Shown: piece by piece, positions 20,621 to 28,026 of the stretch
How the letters are laid out: every line of letters starts with the position of its first letter
Numbering within the stretch: position 1 is the stretch's first letter
NCBI RefSeq assembly: GCF_018390645.1
Contig: NZ_JAHBGC010000016.1
Coordinates: forward strand, 62,001 to 126,000
Direction: 5' to 3'
DNA length: 64,000 nt
Origin: Ancylobacter dichloromethanicus
GTDB lineage: Bacteria; Pseudomonadota; Alphaproteobacteria; Rhizobiales; Xanthobacteraceae
Translations under genes and position numbers: made by a program
Notes under the pieces: model-generated
What the model was told of the DNA's origin: nothing
The model's database searches: none
What the model saw: the letters and a program-made list of their open reading frames with translations, nothing else

Positions 20621-20779
20621 CGCGACCTCCGTCGGTGACGGGACCTCGACGTGTCACGAACACGTCACGGTCATGGTGACACGGCGGGCGGGGCGCCAGA
20701 AGTCGAAATTGCAGGCAGGCGGGGCGCTTCGATGCCGTTCGCGTGAGCGGCCGCTACCGGGGTAGAGGGGTTGTGCGGG

Positions 20780-22084
20780 TCACACGTCCAGCGTCTCGGT
20801 GCCGGTGATCTCGATGCCGAAGCCGGCGACGCCGACATAGGTGCGGGCGCGGGAGGCCAGCAGGCGGATGGAGGAGATGCCGAGGTCGCGCAGGATCTGC
20901 GCGCCGAGGCCGACCTCGCGCCAGTTCTGGTCGCGCATCTTGGCGCTCTCGATCCTCTCCTCGTCGCCCATGGTCGAGGCCGGCACGCCGGTGGTGCCGT
21001 CGCGGAGATAGACGAGGACGCCGCGCCCTTCCGCCTTGATGCGCTCCAGCGAGGCGCGGATCGCCTTGCCGCCGGTGAACACGTCGCCGATCGGGTCGGC
21101 CCGGTGCAGCCGCACCAGCACGTCGCGGCCATCGCCGATCTTGCCGTGCACGAGCGCGATGTGGTTCACCGGCTCGAACGGCGTGACATAGGAAATGGCG
21201 TGCATCTCGCCGACCGCGGTCGGGGCGGCGAATTCGGCGGTGCGGCTGACCAGCTTCTCGCGCAACTGGCGATAGGCGATGAGGTCCGCCACCGAGATGC
21301 GGGTGAGCTTGTGGGCGCTGGCGAAGTCGGCGACCTTCGGCCCGCGCATCACCGTGCCGTCGTCGTTCACCAGTTCGCAGATGACGCCGACCGGCTCCAG
21401 ACCGGCGAGCCGGCACAGGTCCACCGCCGCCTCGGTGTGGCCCGAGCGCATGAGCACGCCGCCCTCGCGGGCGATGAGCGGGAAGATGTGGCCGGGGCGC
21501 ACGAAATCCACCGCGCCGGCATTGGGGTTGGCGAGCGCGCGCACCGTGGCGGTGCGGTCCTCGGCCGAAATGCCGGTGGTGGTGCCGTGGCGATAGTCCA
21601 CCGAGATGGTGAAGGCGGTGGCGTGGGGGGCGTCGTTGTCGGTCACCATCGGGTTGAGCCGCAGCCGCTTGGCATGCTCGGCGGTGAGCGGGGTGCAGAC
21701 GATGCCGGAGGTGTGGCGCACGATGAAGGCGAGCTTCTCCGGCGTGGCGTGGCTGGCGGCGACGATGAGGTCGCCCTCGTTCTCGCGGTCGTCATCATCG
21801 GTGACGACGAGCATCTCGCCACGGGCAAAGGCCTCGATCGCCTGCTCGACGCGGGCCTGCAGATTGTCGGTCATGATCATCGCCTCCACGCTCGCGAGCC
21901 CGAGGAAATCGTTCGGCGTCACCGCGCCGCCGGTGGCGGCGGCGATGCGCCCGCCCGCTTCCCGCGAGATCCAGGCCGTTTCGTCCTTGCACAGCGCGGT
22001 GATGCTGGCCGGCGACAGGCCGACGGCGCGCGCGAAGGCGCTGCGGGTCGTGCCGGTCGTGGTGAGCCAGTCCGCGAGTTTCAT
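20780..22084 (-). CDS. ribB: HTH-fused 3,4-dihydroxy-2-butanone-4-phosphate synthase with degenerate GTP cyclohydrolase II tail
   Basis: The 434-residue protein has three parts. Residues 1-62 (MKLADWLTTTGTTRSAFARA, VGLSPASITALCKD, ATGGAVTPNDFLG) read as a Cro/YdaS-type helix-turn-helix. Residues about 70-275 are RibB, with VVTDDDDRENEGDLIVAA, RHTSGIVCTPL, ANPNAGAVDFVRPGHIFPL and RSGHTEAAVDLCRLAG; it makes the four-carbon riboflavin precursor from ribulose-5-phosphate. Residues about 285-434 resemble GTP cyclohydrolase II, but the zinc-binding cysteine motif is replaced by DVFTGGKAIRASL and the RQEGRGIGL loop reads RDGTTGVPAS, so this part should be inactive. The ATG at 22084 is the only Met that keeps the HTH. 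A perfect palindrome lies 49 bases upstream. Ordinary RibA must be elsewhere. Confidence 0.92.
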   Translation of the reverse strand: MKLADWLTTTGTTRSAFARAVGLSPASITALCKDETAWISREAGGRIAAATGGAVTPNDFLGLASVEAMIMTDNLQARVEQAIEAFARGEMLVVTDDDDRENEGDLIVAASHATPEKLAFIVRHTSGIVCTPLTAEHAKRLRLNPMVTDNDAPHATAFTISVDYRHGTTTGISAEDRTATVRALANPNAGAVDFVRPGHIFPLIAREGGVLMRSGHTEAAVDLCRLAGLEPVGVICELVNDDGTVMRGPKVADFASAHKLTRISVADLIAYRQLREKLVSRTAEFAAPTAVGEMHAISYVTPFEPVNHIALVHGKIGDGRDVLVRLHRADPIGDVFTGGKAIRASLERIKAEGRGVLVYLRDGTTGVPASTMGDEERIESAKMRDQNWREVGLGAQILRDLGISSIRLLASRARTYVGVAGFGIEITGTETLDV

Positions 22085-22133
22085 GGAGCGACGATAGAAC
22101 TGAGTTTCTTCGGCCGCAATGAAAATTCGTGGA

Positions 22134-22154
22134 TGTTTCAGTAATACTGAAACA
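22134..22154. promoter_or_regulatory. Perfect palindrome upstream of ribB, probable operator
   Basis: Arms TGTTTCAGTA (22134-22143) and TACTGAAACA (22145-22154) flank one central A. The site lies in the 82 bases between the ribB start and the aroC stop and on the ribB strand contains a TATTAC that could serve as a -10. A hairpin terminator for aroC is less likely because there is no T-run and the loop would be tiny. Binding by the RibB N-terminal HTH is an inference. Confidence 0.65.
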
Positions 22155-22166
22155 CAGCGGCGGCGA

Positions 22167-23279
22167 TCAGCGCGGGAACGGCCAGGCCGGCGGCGTGCCG
22201 ACCTGCCCGCGCTGGCGCAGGAAATGGTCGGCCAGCACGCAGGCCACCATCGCCTCGCCCACCGGCACGGCGCGGATGCCGACGCAGGGGTCGTGGCGGC
22301 CCTTGGTGACGATCTCGGCATCCTCGCCATGGCGCGTCACGGTGCGGCGCGGGGTGAGGATGGAGGAGGTCGGCTTCACCGCGAAGCGGGCGACCACCGG
22401 CTGCCCGGTGGAAATGCCGCCGAGCACGCCGCCGGCATGGTTGGCGAGGAAGACCGGGCGGCCGTCATTGCCCATGCGCATCTCGTCGGCATTGTCCTCG
22501 CCGGTGAGGGCGGCGCTGGCGAAGCCCTCGCCGATCTCCACCCCCTTGACCGCGTTGATGCTCATCAGCGCGCCCGCCAGGTCCGCATCGAGCTTTCCGT
22601 AAATGGGCGCGCCGAGGCCGGGAGGAACGCCTTCCGCCACCACCTCGATCACCGCGCCGACCGAGGAGCCGGACTTGCGGATGGCGTCGAGATAGTCGGC
22701 CATCCGCGCGGCCGCCTGCGCGTCCGGGCAGAAGAACGGGTTGCGGCCGATCTCGGCGCTGTCCCAATTGGCGCGGTCGATGGCGATCTCGCCCATCTGC
22801 ACCAGCGCGCCGGTGATGGTGACGCCCGGCAGCACCTTGGCGGCGATGGCGCCGGCGGCGACGCGCACCGCCGTCTCGCGGGCCGAGGAGCGCCCGCCGC
22901 CGCGATGGTCGCGCAGGCCGTATTTCACGTCATAGGCATAGTCGGCATGGCCGGGGCGGTAGCTCTCGGCGATCGCCGAATAATCCTTCGAGCGCTGGTC
23001 GACATTTTCGATCAGCAAGGCGATCGGCGCGCCGGTGGAGATGAGCGTGCCGTCCTCCTCGGCGAGGGTGCCGGAGAGGATCTTCACCTCGTCCGGCTCG
23101 CGGCGCTGGGTGGTGAAGCGCGACTGGCCGGGGCGCCGCCGGTCGAGCGCGCCCTGCACCTCGTCGAGCCGGAAGCGCAGGCCCGGCGGGCAGCCGTCGA
23201 TCACGCCGCCAATGGCGGGCCCGTGGCTCTCGCCGAAGGTGGTGACGCGGAAGAGGTGGCCGAAACTGTTGAAGGACAT
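22167..23279 (-). CDS. aroC: Chorismate synthase
   Basis: The 370-residue enzyme uses reduced FMN to convert 5-enolpyruvylshikimate-3-phosphate to chorismate, the last shared step of aromatic amino acid synthesis. The three family signatures are visible: [20 protein letters not shown] at the start, [18 protein letters not shown] in the middle, and [20 protein letters not shown] near the end. Length and ends are normal. It is directly upstream of ribB on the same strand, so an aroC enzyme that needs reduced FMN sits beside a flavin-pathway gene; a palindrome between them suggests separate control. Confidence 0.98.
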   Translation of the reverse strand: MSFNSFGHLFRVTTFGESHGPAIGGVIDGCPPGLRFRLDEVQGALDRRRPGQSRFTTQRREPDEVKILSGTLAEEDGTLISTGAPIALLIENVDQRSKDYSAIAESYRPGHADYAYDVKYGLRDHRGGGRSSARETAVRVAAGAIAAKVLPGVTITGALVQMGEIAIDRANWDSAEIGRNPFFCPDAQAAARMADYLDAIRKSGSSVGAVIEVVAEGVPPGLGAPIYGKLDADLAGALMSINAVKGVEIGEGFASAALTGEDNADEMRMGNDGRPVFLANHAGGVLGGISTGQPVVARFAVKPTSSILTPRRTVTRHGEDAEIVTKGRHDPCVGIRAVPVGEAMVACVLADHFLRQRGQVGTPPAWPFPR

Positions 23280-23436
23280 TGCGGTTCCGCCGGCGGCAGG
23301 GAGGGGTTGCGGCGCTTCTAGGCGCCTGCGCGACGGGCGTCAAACGCCGGCGGGGGCCGGGCCGGGTCTGCCGCGTCATGGAGAATGGCGGCATTCATGC
23401 TACAGCTTGTCGATCCCCGATTGCCAACCCGAGCCA

Positions 23437-24756
23437 ATGCCTCTTTTTGAAATCGCCGTTGTTCTCCTGCTCGTGCTGATCAATGGCGTGCTCGCCATGG
23501 CCGAGCTTTCCGTCGTATCCGCCCGTCCGGCCCGCCTGCGCTCCATGGCTGACAGTGGCTCGCGCGGTGCCCGCATGGCGCTGCAACTGGCCGCCGACCC
23601 CGGCCGCTTCCTCTCCACTGTGCAGATCGGCATCACCCTGATCGGCATCCTCGCCGGCGCCTTCTCCGGTGCCACGCTCGGCGCCATGCTGGGCGGCTGG
23701 CTGGAGGAACAGGGCGTCTCGCGCGGCCTTGCCGGCGGCCTCGGCTATTCGCTGGTGGTGGCGGCGATCACCTATGTCTCGCTGATCATCGGCGAACTGA
23801 TCCCCAAGCGGCTGGCTTTGCAGAGCCCGGAAAGGCTCGCCAGCCTGGTCGCCCCCGGCATGGTGATGCTGGCGCGCATCGGCGCCCCGGCGGTGTGGCT
23901 GCTGGACATTTCCTCGCGCCTGGTGCTGCGCCTGCTGGGCGAGCACGGCAAGGGCGAGGAGAACAACGTCACCGACGAGGAGATCCGCGCCATTGTTGCC
24001 GAGGCCGAGACGGCGGGGGTGATCGACCCGGACGAGCGCAAGATGATCGCCGGCGTGATGCGCCTTGCCGACCGCCCGGTGCGGGCGGTGATGACGCCGC
24101 GCACCGATGTCGACTGGATCGACCTCACCGACGATCCTGACGCGGTGCGCCAGACCATCCGCGAGACCCGCCACACCCGCATGCCGGCCTGCGAGGGCAC
24201 GCCGGAGGAGGCGGTCGGCGTGATCGACATCCGCGATCTGCTGGAGGCTTATCTCAACGGCGAGACGCCCGACCCGCGCCGCTTCGTCAAGCCGGCCGCG
24301 GTGCTGGTGGAGACGGCTGGCGCGCTCGACGCGATGCGGCTGCTGCGCCTCGCCGAATCGCCGCTGGCGCTGGTGGTCGACGAATATGGCTCGATGGTCG
24401 GCATCCTCACCCCCGCCGACCTGCTCGACGCCATCGCCGGCACCGTGGTGCTGGACGAGGCCGGCCAGGCCAAGCCCGACGTGGTGGAGCGGGCGGATGG
24501 AAGCTATCTCGTTGCCGGCTCGACCCCGGTGGACGAACTGGCCGAGGTGCTGGGCATCCGGGTGCCGCAGGACGCCGGCTTCCACACCGCCGCCGGGCTG
24601 GTGCTGCACGAGTTGAAGTCGCTGCCGGTGGAGGGCGCGGCGTTCGAATCCATGGGCTGGCGCTTCGAGGTGGTCGACATGGACGGGCGGCGGGTCGACA
24701 AATTGCTGGTCGCGCGCGCCGTGGTGCCGCGGCGGCGGGCGCCGCTGCTGGGCTGA
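23437..24756 (+). CDS. Hemolysin-family CNNM/CorC-type membrane protein
   Basis: A 439-residue protein with an N-terminal CNNM (DUF21) membrane domain of three or four segments (residues about 1-175, LFEIAVVLLLVLINGVLAMA; VAAITYVSLIIGELIPKR), two CBS repeats (about 205-330, RPVRAVMTPRTDVDWID; LALVVDEYGSMVGILTPADL), and a C-terminal CorC_HlyC domain (about 345-430). These proteins are linked to Mg2+/Co2+ export and stress tolerance. The frame is open upstream, but the ATG at 23437 begins the first membrane segment. The gene is divergent from aroC. Confidence 0.92.
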   Translation: MPLFEIAVVLLLVLINGVLAMAELSVVSARPARLRSMADSGSRGARMALQLAADPGRFLSTVQIGITLIGILAGAFSGATLGAMLGGWLEEQGVSRGLAGGLGYSLVVAAITYVSLIIGELIPKRLALQSPERLASLVAPGMVMLARIGAPAVWLLDISSRLVLRLLGEHGKGEENNVTDEEIRAIVAEAETAGVIDPDERKMIAGVMRLADRPVRAVMTPRTDVDWIDLTDDPDAVRQTIRETRHTRMPACEGTPEEAVGVIDIRDLLEAYLNGETPDPRRFVKPAAVLVETAGALDAMRLLRLAESPLALVVDEYGSMVGILTPADLLDAIAGTVVLDEAGQAKPDVVERADGSYLVAGSTPVDELAEVLGIRVPQDAGFHTAAGLVLHELKSLPVEGAAFESMGWRFEVVDMDGRRVDKLLVARAVVPRRRAPLLG

Positions 24757-24765
24757 GGCGCGCGG

Positions 24766-24987
24766 TCAGCGCAGCGCGGCGGCGTCGACCGAGAGGGCCG
24801 GCGCGGGCGCCGGCAGCCCGCCATAGCGGGTGCCGACGCCGACGACGACGGTGACGATGGCGACCGCGAGCGCCGCGGCGATGAGGCCGTATTCGAGGCC
24901 GGTGCCGTGGGGCCGGCGTGCGACGGCGGTGCGACGGCGCGACGCCATCGACTGCCCGACCATTTCCCGTTCCACCATTTCGCGCAT
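24766..24987 (-). CDS. Small Flp/Fap-type pilin-like protein
   Basis: A 73-residue product with a basic N-terminus (MREMVEREMVGQSMASRRRTAV) followed by GTGLEYGLIAAALAVAIVTVVVG and GTRYGG. The GLEYGLIAAAL..AI stretch is the class IVb (Flp) prepilin cleavage and membrane motif, in which the prepilin peptidase cuts before the residue preceding E and Y. It is alone here, with no tad/cpa genes nearby. Alternative in-frame starts lie upstream at 25017 and 25077; AGACAGG three bases before the chosen ATG is only a modest ribosome binding site. It may be an orphan or degenerate pilin. Confidence 0.55.
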   Translation of the reverse strand: MREMVEREMVGQSMASRRRTAVARRPHGTGLEYGLIAAALAVAIVTVVVGVGTRYGGLPAPAPALSVDAAALR

Positions 24988-25210
24988 GGACCTGTCTCTG
25001 CTTGAATTCATCCGCATGAGATCTGTCTTTGGACAGATTTTGTTATGGGGACACCTTGCGCCCCACACCTTGACCACGCGTTAAAACAGGCGTCGCCCGC
25101 ACGTCCTCTTGGCGTGTGGTTAATGTTTGCCGCTGCGGGATGGTTAATACTTTGCGACACGTGCCGCTCTCAGAGGCGGCGCGTGTCAACCGCGCGGCGG
25201 CGCGGCCCGT

Positions 25211-27688
25211 TCAACCGCGTGGCTTGGCGCGTCGGGTCGGCTCGGCCTGTGCCGGGTTCTCCGGCCAGGGGTGGCGGGGATAGCGCCCGCGCATGTCGGC
25301 GCGCACATCGCGCCACGAGCCGGCCCAGAAGGCTGGCAGATCGCGGGTGAGCTGGATCGGCCGGTGCGCCGGGGAGAGCAGCGACAGCACCAGCGGCACC
25401 CGCCCGCCGGCAATGCTGGGGTGGGTGGTGAGGCCGAACAGCTCCTGCACCCGCACATGCAGCGTCGGCCCACCCTCGGCGGCGTAGTCGATCGGCAGGC
25501 GCGAGCCGGTCGGCACCTCGACATGGGTCGGCGCCTCGGTCTCCATCCGCCGGGCGCTTTCCCACGGCAGCAGGGTGGCGAGCGCGCGGCCCAGCCGGTC
25601 GGCGTCGAGGGCACTGAGCGCGGTGACATCGCCCAGCGCCGGCGCCAGCCAGTCCTCAACGGTCGCGGTCAGCGTCGCCCAGGACAGGTCCGGCCAGAGT
25701 TCCGGCGCGCTGGCGTGGAGGAAGCGGGCGCGGTCCAGCCATTGCCGCTGCGCGTCGGACCAGGCCAGCCGTTCCAGCCCGCGCGCGGCGGCGGCGTGGG
25801 CGAGCGCCTGCGCGGTGTCCGGTCCCGGCTTCAGCGGCGCGGTACGCTCGGCCAGCACCAGCGCGCCGAGCCGGCGCAGATGGCGTGCGCGCAGCGCGCC
25901 GGAGGCCGGGTCGAAGGCGGTCTCCACGCCTTCCGTGATGGCGGTGCCGAACTCCGCCTCGATCTCGGCCTCGCTCAATTCGGCGGCGAGCAGGATGCGG
26001 GCCTCGTCGGCGGTGCCGGTCAATTCGGCGATGGCGAGGAAGCGGGCGCGGGCGAGCGAGGAGGCGGGATCGAGCGCCGCGCCGCGCCCATTGGCCAGCA
26101 CGAAGCGGCGCCCGTCGCCGCGCCCGCGCGCGATGCGGTCGGGGAAGGCGAGGGCGAGCAGCACGGCGGGGGAGGGCGCATCGCCGCCCGCCCGGGTACC
26201 GACCACCTGCCGTTCCGCCTCTCCGGCCCAGCGCTCGGCCAGCCGCTGCGCCTCTTCGGTACGGCGGGAGCGGTCGCGGGAAAAATCCATCATCCGGTGG
26301 GTGAGGTCGAGCGCGTCGCCGCCGAGCCCGCGCTCGGAGACGAGGGCGGCGATGCGGGCGGCGTCCTCCCCGGCGCCGCGCCGCGCGCCCTCGATCACCA
26401 TGCGGGCGAGGCGCGGCTCCAGCGGCAGCCGGGCCATGGCGCGGCCGTGCTCGCTCACCTGCCCGTCGGCATCGAGCGCGCCGAGGGCGGCCAGCAGGGC
26501 CTTCGCCTCCTTCACCGCCGGGGCGGGGGGCGGATCGAGAAAGGCCATGGTCGCGGGATCGCGCACGCCCCAGACCGCGAGGTCGAGCATCAGGCGGGAG
26601 AGGTCGGCGGCGAGTATTTCCGGCGTGGCGAAGGCCGGCAGGCTCGCCGTTTCCGGCTCGTGCCACAGGCGCAGGCACACGCCCGGCTCGGTGCGCCCGG
26701 CGCGGCCGCGCCGCTGGTCGGCGGCGGCGCGCGACACCCGAACCGTCTCCAGCCGCGTCAGCCCGACGCCGGGCTCGAAGCGCGGCACCCGGGCGAGGCC
26801 GCTGTCGACGACCACGCGCACCCCCTCGATGGTGAGGCTGGTCTCGGCGATCGAGGTGGCGAGCACCACCTTGCGCCGGCCCGGCGGGGCGGGGGCGATG
26901 GCGCGGTCCTGCTCGGCCGGGGTCAGCGCGCCATAGAGCGGGGCGATGTCGATGGCGGGGTCCCGGATGGCCTCGCGCAGAAAACGCTCGGTGCGGCGGA
27001 TCTCGGCGGCGCCGGGCAGGAAGGCGAGGATGGAACCGCTCTCGCGCGCCAGCGTGCCGGCGATCACCTCGGCCATCTGCCGCTCCACCGGCGCGCCGGG
27101 CACGCGCCCGGCATAGCGGGTCTCGACCGGGAAGGCGCGACCGAGGCTCTCCACGACAGGCGCGCCGTCCAGAAGGCGGGCGACGCGGGCGCCGTCCAGC
27201 GTGGCCGACATCACGAGGATACGCAGGTCCTCGCGTAGCGCGCCCTGTGCGTCGAGCGCCAGCGCCAGGCCGAGATCGGCGTCGAGGCTGCGCTCGTGGA
27301 ACTCGTCGAACAGCACGGCGGCGACACCGGAAAGCTCCGGGTCGTCCAGCATCATGCGGGTGAAGATGCCCTCGGTGATGACCTCGATGCGGGTGTGGCG
27401 GCCGACCTTCGAGCCGAAGCGGGCGCGGTAGCCGACCGTCTGCCCGGCCGCCTCGCCCAGCGTCTGCGCCATGCGGGTGGCGGCGGCGCGGGCGGCGAGG
27501 CGGCGCGGCTCCAGCACGAGGATCTTGCGGCCCGCCACCCAGGGCTCGTCGAGCAGAGCCAGCGGCACCCGCGTCGTCTTGCCCGCGCCCGGCGGCGCCA
27601 CCAGCACGGCCGCATTGCCGGCGCGCAGCGCGGCGGTCAACGCCGGCAGGGCATCGTCAATGGGGAGGGGTGAGAGGGGCGCAGCCAT
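25211..27688 (-). CDS. hrpB: ATP-dependent helicase HrpB
   Basis: An 825-residue DEAH/RHA-type helicase. The N-terminal half has Walker A LVAPPGAGKTTRVPLALL, the box LFDEFHERSLDADLGLAL, motif III MSATLDGARVA, and motif VI QRRGRAGRTEPGVCLRLW; the C-terminal half has the HrpB-specific domain that ends about FWAGSWRDVRADMRGRYPRH. HrpB is a widespread but poorly understood RNA helicase. The length is normal for the family. The gene is monocistronic, and its 340-base upstream region is filled with repeats and a palindrome (27741-27756). Confidence 0.95.
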   Translation of the reverse strand: MAAPLSPLPIDDALPALTAALRAGNAAVLVAPPGAGKTTRVPLALLDEPWVAGRKILVLEPRRLAARAAATRMAQTLGEAAGQTVGYRARFGSKVGRHTRIEVITEGIFTRMMLDDPELSGVAAVLFDEFHERSLDADLGLALALDAQGALREDLRILVMSATLDGARVARLLDGAPVVESLGRAFPVETRYAGRVPGAPVERQMAEVIAGTLARESGSILAFLPGAAEIRRTERFLREAIRDPAIDIAPLYGALTPAEQDRAIAPAPPGRRKVVLATSIAETSLTIEGVRVVVDSGLARVPRFEPGVGLTRLETVRVSRAAADQRRGRAGRTEPGVCLRLWHEPETASLPAFATPEILAADLSRLMLDLAVWGVRDPATMAFLDPPPAPAVKEAKALLAALGALDADGQVSEHGRAMARLPLEPRLARMVIEGARRGAGEDAARIAALVSERGLGGDALDLTHRMMDFSRDRSRRTEEAQRLAERWAGEAERQVVGTRAGGDAPSPAVLLALAFPDRIARGRGDGRRFVLANGRGAALDPASSLARARFLAIAELTGTADEARILLAAELSEAEIEAEFGTAITEGVETAFDPASGALRARHLRRLGALVLAERTAPLKPGPDTAQALAHAAAARGLERLAWSDAQRQWLDRARFLHASAPELWPDLSWATLTATVEDWLAPALGDVTALSALDADRLGRALATLLPWESARRMETEAPTHVEVPTGSRLPIDYAAEGGPTLHVRVQELFGLTTHPSIAGGRVPLVLSLLSPAHRPIQLTRDLPAFWAGSWRDVRADMRGRYPRHPWPENPAQAEPTRRAKPRG

Positions 27689-27740
27689 GGCGCAGGGCTA
27701 TACAGCCGGCGGGCCAATTGCGGAACTGTCGGCCGGGAAG

Positions 27741-27756
27741 GTCATGCCGGCATGAC
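27741..27756. repeat. Perfect 16-base palindrome upstream of hrpB
   Basis: GTCATGCC followed directly by GGCATGAC lies 53 bases before the hrpB start. It could be an operator or the relic of a repeat of the neighbouring families; sequence alone does not decide. Confidence 0.4.
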
Positions 27757-27774
27757 CCGTGCGTCGCGATGCGC

Positions 27775-27882
27775 CGTCATCCTGAGGTGCCGCCACAGGC
27801 GGCCTCGAAGGATGGTGGCTTGGGCCGCACCATACAGCCGTCCTTCGAGGCCCGGCCTGTGGCCGGGCACCTCAGGATGACG
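27775..27882. repeat. Intergenic repeat family A, copy 1 (paired hairpins)
   Basis: Two imperfect hairpins in opposite orientation. The first runs from CATCCTGAGGTGC to GCCTCGAAGGATG, the second from TCCTTCGAGGC to GCACCTCAGGATGA. Related copies occur at 33388-33500 and 63876-63982. Each hairpin can pair CATCCT with AGGATG. The layout resembles REP/BIME elements. Confidence 0.8.
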
Positions 27883-27917
27883 TTGTTCGGGCTGGCGGCA
27901 CGAGGCCGCGCCGAATA

Positions 27918-28007
27918 CCCTCATGGCCGGGCTTGACCCGGCCACCCAGGCTTTCAGCGGTGCACGGCGGGACCGCTGGATCCCCGGGACACACCCGGGG
28001 ATGAGGG
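27918..28007. repeat. Intergenic repeat family B, copy 1
   Basis: CCCTCATGGCCGGGCTTGAC at the left end is answered by CACCCGGGGATGAGGG at the right. The left half is identical to the start of the element at 35837-35944. It lies against the end of the aminotransferase gene and may act as its terminator on the minus strand. Confidence 0.7.
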
Positions 28008-28026
28008 AGGCGGCAGACCGCCCGGC

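Noticed and set aside
22134-22154. The palindrome as an aroC terminator
   Set aside because: The centre leaves a one-base loop, the stem is AT-rich and no T-run follows on the aroC strand.
22085-22166. FMN riboswitch upstream of ribB
   Set aside because: The gap is only 82 bases and lacks the conserved RFN helices; only the palindrome is present.
25271-27238. Plus-strand open frame over hrpB
   Set aside because: Shadow frame; hrpB motifs are unambiguous on the minus strand.
27775-28007. CRISPR-like array
   Set aside because: The repeats are hairpins in inverted orientation without regular spacing or spacers, and no cas genes are near.
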